This document shows positions 1 through 10,465 of a DNA stretch of 64,000 nt, piece after piece. The DNA is from Symbiodinium sp. CCMP2592 (taxonomy: Eukaryota; Sar; Dinophyceae; Suessiales; Symbiodiniaceae). The translations under genes were made by a program, and so were the position numbers. The stretch is from positions 496,001 through 560,000 of the forward strand of contig CAJNDT010001324.1 of NCBI GenBank assembly GCA_905221615.1, in the 5' to 3' direction. The notes under the pieces were generated by a model, which was not told the DNA's origin, did not search any database, and was given only the letters and a program-made list of their open reading frames with translations. Numbering within the stretch: position 1 is the first letter of the stretch; each line of letters starts with the position of its first letter.

Positions 1-2177
1 AGGGAGTTTCCTCACCTTGAGCGGACTAGGACCAAATTGGCTCGTTAAATTAGGTAAAGGAACGATTTGGGGAGAGTCCTCACCCATCGCTGCTTAACAT
101 GCAAAGGCCACACAACACGGGGAGGCACCTCACCCTGTATGTAGGAGTAGAAATTAGTAACCTCAGGGAGGCACCTCTCCCTGTACTCAAGGACCTAAAG
201 CAAAGGTGATGAGCTCCCACAAGGGAGAAGAGGCCCAGCAGAGGCGGCACTCCACTGGGCACCACTCACCTCCACAGGCATAGCTCGAGACCCGAGTGCT
301 TGAAGCGGAGGGAGACACTCGCCATGAAACAAGGCACAACCCGAGCATTGGAGGGAGGTGCAACTCCCTGCCTGTGAACGAAAAGCCAAAGGATTGACCT
401 GGGCAGCATGCACAGAGGGAGAGAAGGAAGGATGAAGGGAACTGAAAAAGGCCGCTGCCCCTCAACGCGGAATTTGGCGCAGGGCCGACGCCAACCCCTC
501 ATTGTCGGCAAGCCAGTGGCGCGGGGTCCACGCTTTCCCCTATTCTCAACTACGTGGTGGTGCGGGGAACCACACCCTGCAAGGCCAGTTCCAGACCCCT
601 AAACCCTTACCCTCAAACCTGAGTACTGCGAGCCCAGGTGGGCCTGTATAGCAACCAGCAGGACGGAGATGCTCACAGTCACTGCAGCCCTCCTGACCAC
701 TGCACAGCCCCAGTGACAAGCCTGCAGCAACTGGGCGGGAGAGTCCCTGGCAACAGAGAAAAACCTCCAGAGGCTGCTGACGCAGGAGGCCTGCCCGGGA
801 AAGGCAACGCAAGGCCCCAAGCAAAGTCACTCAAAACTTAAAACTATCAGAGCAAAATCAAAGAACAAACGGGTCAACCTAGCATGAGTCCCCAGTCTCT
901 CCTACCTGCCGCCTCTGGGGCCAAGGCAACAAGCGGCCGGAAAACTCAACTAGCAAGGGTCCCTAAACCTAAATAGAAGCAAAAGGGGAGAAATCTCACC
1001 CTGAAATGGAGATACCCATCGTCGCCCTTGCAGCCAGAAAGCTCAAAAGGGCCCGGCGGGCTATCGCAGCAAACCTGACAAGCTGCAATGCTCCAAGAAG
1101 CAGGGCTGTGAGAAACCCTGGCTGGGTAAAGCAACACACAGGACCTCCAACACCAAACCCAGCCTTGGCGATAGAGGCCTGTAAGGAAGCAGCAGGGGAA
1201 GTGCCTCAAACTTGCTTAGCAACCAAGCGAGGCCGGCAGTCAGCAGGGGACGACACGACCAAACAGGGCACAAGACCGGCTGCATCAAATTGCCTACTCA
1301 AAACGCGCCAAAGGACCCCAGGAAAGACACCCTAGCATCGGCTGGCTTGGGAAACTACACCCCAGACGGGGGAAATGACGAAAGAGCCGCCGAGTGTAAG
1401 CGATATGCAAACCTGGAGCGCTCAGTCCTGCTGGCGCAGCACACGGGCTAACAAGCCCGGGCCCCGAGAGTAAGGCAAAAGGCCGTGAGGGAACTCACAC
1501 ACAAGGATACACAAACTTTCAGAGAGAGAGGGGATCCAGGCAGCCGCTGAGCCGACCTCCAACTCAACTCCGGTTAGGATCTTTGCGGGCGAGCGAGCTC
1601 AACCTCACAGGGCTATCTGGCGGCACACAGCGCTGGCGAGTTGCCTCAACCAATGTCTGTCACTAGACACACGTTGTGTCAGCCACCTGCAGGCGAGATG
1701 CCTCAGCCTAAACTCGTCTGCAGACCTGCGGGCTGAGCTACAACTACCTGGCGAGGCTCCACCTAGGACAGTCACAGGACAGACTAAAGGCTAAGCTACA
1801 ACTACCAGCAGCTCACGTGCAGCTGCCGCCTCTCTTCAAGAAAACTGTACGACAAGAAAAGTTGGCAACAAACTAGGGCGTTTTTGCAAGCAAGGCCCTC
1901 AAAACACTCCCTTTTCCAAGAAAATCAAGCGAACTGTGCAAGCAAGATTGTTTCAAGGTTCAAGGGTTTGCGCAAGCTGTTGGTTTGCAATGGCTCAACT
2001 ACGCACACCGGAGTGTATCTGCAGCTACCCCCCCGCGTCCCGTGCTGCTCAGGCAGCCTACGAGAAAACACAGAGATTGGTTTCGAGTGCTCTTTGGGAC
2101 CCACCCTTAGATACGGCCTCAAGAGCCCAGTGCCACGACGGCAACGGTGCGGCGCTTGCCAGTTTGAACCACAACAG
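1..2177. other. Left flank of the copia element, no confident gene
   Basis: Open frames here are short, overlap on both strands and show no family motif, so I call no gene. The stretch holds many short irregular palindromes built as GGTGAG-N-CTCCC on the minus strand (near 1, 70, 120, 165, 350, 985 and 1490). A second series reads GGCGAG..GCCTCA on the plus strand near 1565, 1635, 1693 and 1750, about 60 bp apart. It lies downstream of the spliced-leader sequence at 2178-2199 in the minus-strand sense, so part of it may derive from a trans-spliced mRNA. No poly(A) relic was seen. Confidence 0.4.
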
Positions 2178-2199
2178 CTTGAGCCAAAATGGCTACGGA
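2178..2199 (-). other. Complete dinoflagellate spliced leader (DinoSL) sequence in genomic DNA
   Basis: Read on the minus strand this 22-mer starts TCCGTAGCCATTTTGG and ends CTCAAG. It matches the known dinoflagellate leader (D-CCGTAGCC...CTCAAG) at every position. The leader is normally added to mRNA by trans-splicing from a separate SL RNA. Here the next bases are CTGTTG, not a GT donor, so this is not an SL RNA gene; it looks like a leader already joined to an exon and copied back into DNA. It lies 13 bp beyond the copia direct repeat at 2211-2224, in the same sense as the element. Confidence 0.9.
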
Positions 2200-2222
2200 G
2201 GATTGAATTGATTGAAAATCAA

Positions 2223-2231
2223 CTCCCCCTC
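2223..2231 (-). promoter_or_regulatory. Candidate polypurine tract for plus-strand priming
   Basis: The minus strand reads GAGGGGGAG about 140 bp downstream of the pol stop and is followed by TTGATTTTCAATC. A purine run immediately before a TG-starting LTR is the expected plus-strand primer site of an LTR retrotransposon. The role is inferred from position and composition. Confidence 0.5.
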
Positions 2232-2366
2232 ATGAACCTGTCGTCGAGAAAAGGTACCGGTCCAGTGGCTGCTGTTGCGTATTGGGCTCGTAGATCTTCT
2301 CACGGTCCACGATAGTTTTATGGCTCTTCCAAAAACGGCTGCGGCTGTACAAAGAGGCGTCAGCAC

Positions 2367-5300
2367 CTACCAAGCACTCAAAGCCCTAAGAGCTGTGTGA
2401 GCAAAAGCTTCGGGGTAGTGCTGGGTGTTCTTCAGAACGAACATCTTACTATGCTCGTGGTTTCCAGGGCACTTTAATTTATCCATGCAGTGAATGAGAA
2501 CATGACTGTTCGAGCACAACCTCCAAACCTTCTTCACAGGAAGTGCGTCCATTCCAACCATGTGACGCATCCTTCTCAGGAAGCCGGACATCATACTGAC
2601 CTGGCGAGCGGAAGAGCTGTCCGTAGGCAGGTATAGGGGTTGCGCAACGCTTTCGAAAAGGTGGCCCAAAAGCTGCCCCAATCCTACAAGCTCGCGCGCC
2701 ATCTCAACCATAGCGAAAAGCTCAGACTCCGCACTGGAGAGTGCTACGATAGGCTGGAGCCTCGAGTAAGTCTTGATACAATTCCCATTCAGGTAAATCA
2801 CTCCTCCGCTGGTGCTCTTCCGTCCAGTAGAGCGCTCAGAGGCCCAATTAGCGTCGCTGAATCCAACGAGGGTTGCAGTCCCAGGTTGAGCTTTGGAGTC
2901 CTTCTGAAAGACCTGAACAAGATCGGGAACCTCCAAAAGCCAACGGAGCACTTTACGCATACAATCCTCATGCACAGCGCGCGGACAGGCTTGACCTCTA
3001 GACAGCATGGAGTGAAAATAACACAAATCCCCCCTGGTTTGCACAAGCCAGCCTAGTTTCCCTAGGGTGCTTCTAAAGCGGCTCGCGGCTTCAGGGGAGA
3101 GCTCTTCGGAGGGCTTCTCGGGGTCTTCCTTGTCAAGGATCGATCGGAGGTCTGGTGGTGCAGTGCAGGGCTTCATCTTCCTGCGGTTCTCCTGGCTCCA
3201 CCCAAAAGCCTCGAAGATCGAATCGACGTATTCTTTCTTCACAGCCAACAAGATCTCATGGCCACGCTTGATTATCTCACGGCCTAGGAATCCGATCCTG
3301 CCGTCCTCATCCAAGCGTCCAGTCAACTTGACCTTAAGACGGCCCATGAGGAAGTCTAGAAGCTGTTGGTTTGCCTCTTTCGTTCTTGTGGCTAGCAAGA
3401 TGTCGTCGACGTACACAAGACAAAGCACAAGGATGTCTCCCCAATACCCTTTGTACAACGTAGGTTCAATAAGAGAAGGAAACAATCCCAACTCAGCAAG
3501 AAGTCCAGCAAGATGCTTCTGCCACGAAAGGCCTGCCGATCTCAAGCCATATATGGCTTTCTCCAGGATGACGTAAACCTTAGAGCCATCAAGGTTCTGA
3601 AAGCATCCCGGCAACTCAAGCACGGTATCAAGAACCAACTTGGCATACAAGAAGGCAGTCGAAACGTCAAGTCCCCAAAGGACAAGCGTATCCTGGACAA
3701 CACGACAGATGAAAGCCTTGAAGGCCTCCACAGAAGCAGTCTGGCTCGCAATGCCCAAGTCAAGCGCCGAAGGTTGATTGAAAGCAAAGTCTTTTGCAAC
3801 AAGGCGCGCACGCACAATGTGCTGATCGTCAACATCAACCTTGTCAGTGAAGACAAAACGCGACTTAATGATCTTGGCACCTGTCTCCTGGCAGTGGGTC
3901 TTAATCTCATCATAGGTGCGGGCGTTGCCGACACCCAAGTTGTGCATAGCAGACACCTCTTTCTGCATGCCAACCCACGTTTTCTCAGGATCCAAAGGCA
4001 AGCCACTGACATCATCAACCACAGAAGTGGGCTTGATGACCCACACCTCTCGATCGCCGAAAGGCATGGTCACCCCCTCATCGGGGTTACTGTGCTGAGC
4101 GGGCGCTTTTCTCTTAAGCTGTGCAGCAAACAAGCCAACCTCACCGTAATCAACAGGACTCAGGTGATGCTTCTGGTCCGGAATCACTGAGAACATGAAC
4201 TGAGGCATGCTCGTACTGTCAAGGACATCCGGGACCTGAGCAACATCCATGGGCACAGTGTAGTCGTCCATATCAACCTGATCCATCTCAACGTCCCCAC
4301 CAGGGAGATACTCCTGAGGGAGCTCAGAGTCTTGGGCTGCTTGTGAGGGTTCGGGCACCAGGTGCTGCAGATCCTCAGGAACAGGAGACCCAGGAAGACT
4401 GGGCTCGTAGTCCAAGCTCTCTTCTTCAAACTCCACAACTTCAGGGTTCGGGTTGATTTTTACTTGAGGCTTTTCAGGGGCTTGTTGCTGTTCAGGATTG
4501 TCAAGATCACCGAGCGTATCCCTGATGTAATCACGAAAGCGAACTTTGCAACGCCTAGAGTGGAAGCGCGATCTACCTAAGCATCCCGGACAACGTGCCG
4601 TTTTGTTGTTTTCAAGCCATTCAGGCGCCGGTTGCGGCAACGGGATTGCTTTCCTCGGTAGGGCCACCCCTGGTAGGCTTTCATAATCAGGCTCATCAGG
4701 ATTAGCCTCGGCGATAGTGGGTAACAAGTTCGACGAGAACGTCACTGGGTAGGCCATCTTGAGAGCCCGGGCGACGCATCTTTTCATAGACCCATTTGAG
4801 AGTCTGATCATGCAGTGATGCCCTTGCCCACCAATCACGGGGCCGAGATAGGCACCAATGTCGTATCGACCATCAACTTGTGATGCAAGGTGTTCTGGGG
4901 GCTGAATGTACATGATGCAAGCGAAAGGGAACAACAAGTGAGGCGTGTGACTCTCACCCAAAGCTCGCTGCAAAGGACTCAACAGTTGACCCTGTGACGT
5001 TCCGAACCGGTTGTGTGAAGCAGCCGCGTGGCTGTGAAGCAATTCCATCGCTTCCTCATTTGCCAACAGTTTCAAACCACTCACACCCTTAGCATGAAGC
5101 TCGTTGGCCAAAGCGGTTTCTTTAAGTGTTCGGATCGCTCTCTCAGCTACCGGGGCGTGTCTGTTAGGCGAGGTTTTCGTAGAAACTGAACTCCCACCTG
5201 TAACCTCAACGACCTCGGCTGCCATAGCTGCTAAAAGCGGTTCCCCGTCGTGCACAACATGAACCTCTTTAAGGCCGAATGATTTGAGGAATCTGACTAG

Positions 5301-6113
5301 CTTACCCACCGTGACCTTTCGGTTATCTCCCACACAAGTCGCAGCTGTACCTACACAATATGTCGGCACGTGCACCACAGCGATCAAACGGATGCCTCGA
5401 TACCAGTATTGATCCATCTGCACCTCGAGTGGGTCGACACTTTTGCGTGTTCGGGCGGGCGCCAGCCCTTTAGACCTTACACAGCTAGGACAGCCACCCC
5501 AGTAGGGGGTATGACCCTGACGTTGGTGGCGCAATCTAGCTTCGGCACCGATGTTTTCGGGGAGAGCTTCTTCAGGGTCTACCGGGGGTTTGGTGTTGTT
5601 CGGGGTGGTTCTCTCTAACCCTTCACGGTCATCACCATCATCATCAAAAAGCTGCTCTAGCTCTTCAACACCAATGGCACCACCCACATCACCTGAATCA
5701 AGCAATGGGCGACCGACCGACATGCACGCTGAACTACCTACTGGCACGCAGGCTGCACGACCTACCTGCAAGCAAGCTAGACTACCTACCGGAACACAAG
5801 CTGGGCAACCTACCTGCACGCAAGCTAGACTACCTACCGGAACACAAGCTGGGCAACCTACCTGCACGCAAGCTGGACTACCTAGCTGAACACACGCTGG
5901 GCAACCTACCGGCAGCACTTCACTGACAGCGGCACTCTGCAAGAGAACTTCACGAACTCTCTCTTTTGGCTGCTGCTCAAAAGCGGCTAAAGTTACAGGT
6001 CGCTGTCGCTGCTGATTTCCTCGACCTCTTCGAGGTCGCCACAGGTATTTCCTCTGGCGTGGGCATCTCGATGGTATAGTGAACGCCCACCAGAGCCCGT
6101 GGCTTTGGCGCAT
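2367..6113 (-). CDS. Copia Pol: integrase, reverse transcriptase and RNase H (copy 1)
   Basis: An intact 1248-residue ORF. Residues 69-136 are tandem 8-residue Cys-rich repeats. An integrase zinc-binding region (GHTPYWGGCPSC, about 200-211) precedes a catalytic core with D234, D289 and E324 (34 residues between the last two). A small CPGC...C cluster lies near 508-522. RT motif A is LDVSTAF (D816) and motif C is YVDD (901-904). RNase H has SDANW (D1087) and SSAESEL (E1129). The enzymes would copy element RNA to cDNA and integrate it. The ORF overlaps gag by 137 nt in the +1 frame and so needs a frameshift; its first ATG (6113) may not be used. Domain assignment is firm, activity untested. Confidence 0.93.
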   Translation of the reverse strand: MRQSHGLWWAFTIPSRCPRQRKYLWRPRRGRGNQQRQRPVTLAAFEQQPKERVREVLLQSAAVSEVLPVGCPACVQLGSPACVQVGCPACVPVGSLACVQVGCPACVPVGSLACLQVGRAACVPVGSSACMSVGRPLLDSGDVGGAIGVEELEQLFDDDGDDREGLERTTPNNTKPPVDPEEALPENIGAEARLRHQRQGHTPYWGGCPSCVRSKGLAPARTRKSVDPLEVQMDQYWYRGIRLIAVVHVPTYCVGTAATCVGDNRKVTVGKLVRFLKSFGLKEVHVVHDGEPLLAAMAAEVVEVTGGSSVSTKTSPNRHAPVAERAIRTLKETALANELHAKGVSGLKLLANEEAMELLHSHAAASHNRFGTSQGQLLSPLQRALGESHTPHLLFPFACIMYIQPPEHLASQVDGRYDIGAYLGPVIGGQGHHCMIRLSNGSMKRCVARALKMAYPVTFSSNLLPTIAEANPDEPDYESLPGVALPRKAIPLPQPAPEWLENNKTARCPGCLGRSRFHSRRCKVRFRDYIRDTLGDLDNPEQQQAPEKPQVKINPNPEVVEFEEESLDYEPSLPGSPVPEDLQHLVPEPSQAAQDSELPQEYLPGGDVEMDQVDMDDYTVPMDVAQVPDVLDSTSMPQFMFSVIPDQKHHLSPVDYGEVGLFAAQLKRKAPAQHSNPDEGVTMPFGDREVWVIKPTSVVDDVSGLPLDPEKTWVGMQKEVSAMHNLGVGNARTYDEIKTHCQETGAKIIKSRFVFTDKVDVDDQHIVRARLVAKDFAFNQPSALDLGIASQTASVEAFKAFICRVVQDTLVLWGLDVSTAFLYAKLVLDTVLELPGCFQNLDGSKVYVILEKAIYGLRSAGLSWQKHLAGLLAELGLFPSLIEPTLYKGYWGDILVLCLVYVDDILLATRTKEANQQLLDFLMGRLKVKLTGRLDEDGRIGFLGREIIKRGHEILLAVKKEYVDSIFEAFGWSQENRRKMKPCTAPPDLRSILDKEDPEKPSEELSPEAASRFRSTLGKLGWLVQTRGDLCYFHSMLSRGQACPRAVHEDCMRKVLRWLLEVPDLVQVFQKDSKAQPGTATLVGFSDANWASERSTGRKSTSGGVIYLNGNCIKTYSRLQPIVALSSAESELFAMVEMARELVGLGQLLGHLFESVAQPLYLPTDSSSARQVSMMSGFLRRMRHMVGMDALPVKKVWRLCSNSHVLIHCMDKLKCPGNHEHSKMFVLKNTQHYPEAFAHTALRALSAW
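5738..5912 (-). repeat. 24-bp tandem repeats encoding 8-residue Cys motifs
   Basis: About seven to eight units encode VGxxACVP and VGxPACVQ alternately near the N-terminus of Pol. On the plus strand the units read CTACCTACCGGAACACAAGC and close variants. The array is kept in frame and recurs in copy 2 (24396-24570). Confidence 0.85.
5976..5986 (-). promoter_or_regulatory. Candidate +1 ribosomal frameshift site at the gag stop
   Basis: The gag frame ends CGC TTT TGA and the pol frame reads on as GAG CAG. The run TTTT lets a P-site Phe tRNA move one base forward and still pair with UUU, after which GAG is decoded in the pol frame. Gag and pol are related by +1 here and in copy 2 (24635-24643). 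Slow decoding of UGA would favour the slip, as at other stop-codon +1 sites. This is inferred from sequence and frame arithmetic only. Confidence 0.5.
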
Positions 6114-9100
6114 GCTTGGATGCCGGCATCATCTTCTTTGGTGTAGGCCTTGGTGTGGCTGCCGGCGGCATGAACGACGGCCTCGATGTTGGAACTGGCG
6201 CCCTGAGAGAAGGCGCTGCTGTGGGCGTTGGCATCGGCGCTGAACTCGGCGCCACTGGTACTGTACTCGGCCTCGGTGTTGTGGTCGGTCGGGCCGGATA
6301 GGGCCTGTAGCGGTAATCCATGGGGATCTGCGGGGGCACGTGCATCTGCATGGGCACCGGAATCTGCATAGGAACATGCATCTGCATTGTTGCTGGCACC
6401 GACCTTTGAGCTGGAACTCGAGGAGGCTCCGGCGTATTCTCCACCAACGGTGGCGCCGGCGGTGGCGCCGGTGGTCTCGGGGCCTTCCCCTTCTGCTTTG
6501 AGGCTGCTGCTTTTGCAAGGGACGCTCTGTGGGCGAAGGTCGCGGCACCCTCCGTGTCCATGAAGCCGAGGCGCACTCCTTCTATGGCCGAAAAAGGCAT
6601 GTGCCTCGTCGGCACCACAGGATCCACCGTCGCCACCGGAGGTGTTGTTGTTGCCACCGGCGTTCCCACAGGGGCCGGCGATGTCACAGGAGCCGGCGTT
6701 GCCACAGGAGCCGGCGTTGCCACAGGAGCCGGCGTTGCCACAGGACCCGGCGTTGCCACAGGAGCCGGCGATGTCATAGGAGCCGGCGTTGCCAAAGGAG
6801 CCGGCGTTGTCAAAGGAGCCGGCGTTGCCAAAGGAGCCGGCGTTGTCAAAGGAGCCGGCGTTGTTGTAGTCGCGCCCTTCGGCGGCTTTGGAATCGCTGC
6901 CTTCGGACCCTTCGGCGGCTTTGGAACCGCTGCTTTGCGGAACCTTTGGAGCGGCAGCCTTCGGAGCGGCCCTCGGTGGAGGTGGTGCTGTCCAGATGTT
7001 GGGCGGCGCTGGCGCGGCCTTTGGCGGACTCTTTGGCGGACTCTTTGGCGGTGTGGTTGGCCCCTTTGGTGGTGTAATCGGAGACTTCGGTGGTGTGGCT
7101 GGCCCCTTTGGGGGCGTACTTGGCACCATAGCTGTTGAGCCTGGGGCCTTCGGTGGAGTCACAGGCTGCTGTGCCCCACGTACTTGGGACAACACTCCCT
7201 GCCTCCTTTCGCTGGCTCGCTGCCTGAACAGGGCTAGATCCGCAATTTTCCCCTGCATAACGACGCTCTGGGAGCTGGCTGCGGGCGCACTCGAGCCAGG
7301 AGCAATGCTGTGGTGCTCGACGTTGGTCTCCACTTGCCCCAACACTCGTCCTCGTCCGTCTCCTCCTCCTGTGCTTCCACGATCATAGGGGCCGTGCTCG
7401 GCTCCGGCACGGGAGGCATAGGAGTCGTATCCGGCTCTGGCATGGGTGGCTTGAGAGGAGCCACCTTCCCACGCCATGCGTACACAGGAGTAGTCACGAC
7501 CGGGCTGTCCGGAGAGTCTTGCCTGGCCAGTGCCTTGGCACCAGCCTTCGTAAGAGCGCCACGGGGAGAAGTCTCCGATCCTGGCAGAATCAACGGACTC
7601 GGCGGCTCCACCGGGCTGTCTTCGAAAAGGCTCGCAAAACTCATCGGCGGACTCTCTTCCACCTCTGCTGTCGGCAAGTCCGGCTCTGTGAGGTGAGGAG
7701 ACAATTCCGGGGAAGAGACCGGAGTCGGCAGCGCCACGTCGTTGGAGAGCTCCGTCTGCTCCGCCGGCAACCTTTGAACCCGGAAGGTCGAGTTCTCCAT
7801 GTCCTGGTCCATCTCGTGGTCGGACCCAGCCATCGTCCCTTACAGGTTCTACTGGGCCTTCAGAGCAAGAGTGGGCTAGGTGAGACGAAGCGACCGACCG
7901 ACCAACACGCGCTCCTACGGTTTCAAGCCCTACTCCTACACCTACAGGGTGAGACGGGACAACAGAACTCACGCTTCCCTTCTCAACCGACTGCACGGAA
8001 CCATCAGTAGAATCAGGCTCAACGTAGGTACAAGCTTTCAGCCACGACGTGTTGGCATACAATTCTGTCTCAAAGCGCAGACCACCCGGAGGATAGGCAA
8101 CATGTAACTGAGGATCATAGTCATAATGAAAGATCCTAAAGCCTAAAGACTGCAAGATGCCTGAGCTAAGGATGCTTATCGAATTGGGGGCAATATACGC
8201 TTCCAGCTGCACTCGAATCTCTCTGTAAGCTTGGGTTCCAGAGGGCCCCTCTTCGAAACAAGGGAACCAAAGCTCTAGCAACCCATACCTAGTTATCTCC
8301 ATAGTCTGGTCGTTGGCGACACTTACAAAGAGAGGCTCAACCTCAAGCTCTCGGATCAGCTTCGCAGTCACTCCAAGCATGTCTTGCGAAACAAGGTGAA
8401 CACTCCCACCGCTATCAATCAAGAGATACGAGGGGTCGTCCCTAGTGACTGCAGGAAGTGCCAAAGTTGGAAAAGCAAGGCACTCTGAAGACCGATCCCG
8501 AAGCTGAGGCTGCGGCGCGGAAGCAAGGCTCAAAGCAATCACTGCTACGGCTACGCAAGCACACGTGAAACATGACTGCCGTGGGCTACTCAAGCATGCA
8601 ACCAACCGACAAATCAAGCATCCTACCATGCAAAACATGAAAAACATGAAAATCAAGGCAGTCATGGTGAAAAACTGTCCCCTCTCAGGCATTGCTTCAG
8701 AAATCTGCCCTGCCGCGGGCAACAATGACGACATAAGGAGGGCCGCCTTGCCAATCTTCCCGGCACCCTTTGGAGCAGTGGGAGCTGGCGCAGCATTCGA
8801 GGGAGGTGCAGGAGGGGCCACCTTGGGAGCAGCACTCTCTGTTGCCGCCGCTGCTGTCGCAGCAGCCTTCTCATCGGCAATCCTCTTCCTGCACTCGTTG
8901 GCCCAATGGCCCGGCTTGTGGCAGTAATTGCAAGTGCCCGGCTTCTTCTTTCCAGGAGCCGGCGTTGCAGATCGTGGCCTTCCGCCCTTCTTGCCATCTT
9001 TGCCCTTGTCCTTTCCCTTTCCTCCTTTGTCTTTGCCTTTGCCCTTATCACCATGCTTGCCTTGGCCTTTTCCATGACCTTTTCCTTTGGGCTCGCCACC

Positions 9101-10465
9101 CTTGGGCTCACCTTTCTCAGAACGATCAGCACCAAAAGCTGCAAAGCCCTTGGCGTTCGAGGCTTCCTTGTGAAAGTTCAAAACACGAAGCTGCTCATCA
9201 TAGAAAACCAAACCGCGCTCAAGCTGCTCCAACGTTGTCAAAGACCCATGCAACAAAAGGTACTTCTTGCAATCATCATGAAGGTGCTTCAAGATGCAGC
9301 TGATAACATCAGCCTGCTGCAGTTCAAGGTCTGGGTACTTGTTGGCAACGAGCGTGCGGTAGCGAGCAAAATCAGAAATCATATGGCGAAAAATATCCAA
9401 TGGCCGTCTCAAGTGCTTTGGTGGCGCGATCAAGAGAGCCTGCTCTCTGAGCGCCTGTCCCTCCACACGAGACCTAACAGACAGTTCTTTGTTCAACTCA
9501 CGCCAGAGGTCGTACCCTGCAGCGGCACCGCCTTGACTCAACTCGACAAGCTTGGCTATGTCAACTCCTCGCTGAAAACCAGCGAGAGCCTGCTTCAAGA
9601 GGTACCACAGCTTAGTGGAACGAGCGGCCTTCCCCTTTGAGAGGCTGATCTGCTGAACCTGAACACCGCTCTCCACAGCCTCTTGCAGTTCCTCCGCGTA
9701 GCGGTCGTCTAAAAGACACAGCCAGGAGGTCAGTTCTTCGCGGTAAGCGGTCCACGTGGAGATTTCCTCATGGCGCGATCTCATCTTGTCTGCTGCCAAC
9801 TTTGGCAGGGACGGAATGTAGTTTTCCGCCCTGTTGCTGCGCAAGCCTGTGTCCACATCCATCTTCACAACACCATCAGAGTCAACTCTGATGGCACCCA
9901 GGCTTCCAAGAGCTTCAGCGGGCGTCCCTTGGGACGAACTTGCAGCAACAGGAGCTGCACTTGCGGCCGAACTTGCAGCGTTTGCACTCGCAACGGCGAG
10001 CGTCTTCACCATCTCGGTGAGCTGCGAAATCTGGCCCTGCTGAGCTCGGATCTGTTCATCCTGGGCTTGCAACATCTGCCTGAAAAGGTTGACAGTGTTG
10101 TCTTCTGGACTAGGCACAGTTGCCTGCTGCGGAATCCCTCCTCCGTGAGGGAAAGCTGGTTGCGTTCCAAACTGAGGCTGCTGCTGCTGCTGAAAACCCT
10201 GCCGCAACGGAACCTGTTGAGGTACCTGTGGAAAAGGCACCTGAGGCACTTGACCTGCACTCACAAGAGGTCTGGGTCTACTCACAGGCCGGTGTGCTGT
10301 CGGACTGTTCCGAGCAGGGAGGGACCTTCCACGAGTCCGCGAGCCAGGTGCACTTCGAGGGGTTGAAGGAAAGCCAGAAGAAACTCCACTGGCACGACTA
10401 GCACTCCGCCCTGAACTCCGTCCTCTTGGGGAACGGTCGCGGCTAGGCTCGGCTCGTGGGTCCAT
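5977..10465 (-). CDS. Copia Gag-protease, copy 1, broken by a 1-bp insertion
   Basis: The true ATG is at 10465; the open frame runs five codons further to a TTG. Numbered from that TTG: a Pro/Gln-rich N-terminus, a helical capsid-like region (about 215-440), a Lys-Gly tract (455-500), a CCHC knuckle CNYCHKPGHWANEC (517-530), two hydrophobic stretches (603-629 and 636-655), and an aspartic protease site LLIDSGGS (D689). Gag packages RNA and the protease cuts the polyprotein. Against copy 2, an extra G near 6937 shifts the frame, so translation enters an NAGSCG-repeat frame that stays open to 5993. The proper frame (TPAPV repeats) resumes only as a separate ORF, 6849-5977. It may be a real lesion or an assembly error. 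Confidence 0.85.
6648..6880 (-). repeat. 18-bp tandem repeats in gag
   Basis: Around a dozen units of the type GCCACAGGAGCCGGCGTT (plus strand) encode ATPAPV/TTPAPL six-residue repeats in the ancestral gag frame. In the shifted frame of copy 1 they encode NAGSCG-type repeats. All three frames stay open through the array, which explains the long overlapping ORFs here. Confidence 0.85.

Noticed and set aside
1500-2222. 3' LTR of copia copy 1 paired with 10490-11114
   Set aside because: Apart from a shared 13-15 bp motif the two stretches do not align by eye, so an LTR pair is not supported.
6648-6880. Possible CRISPR-like array
   Set aside because: The 18-bp units are contiguous without spacers and encode in-frame peptide repeats in a eukaryotic retroelement.
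6529-7388. Plus-strand ORFs rich in Arg/His or Gly/Ala/Val over gag repeats (also 25187-26045)
   Set aside because: They are antisense shadows of the 18-bp repeat array, which is open in every frame; the minus strand carries the recognisable gag domains.
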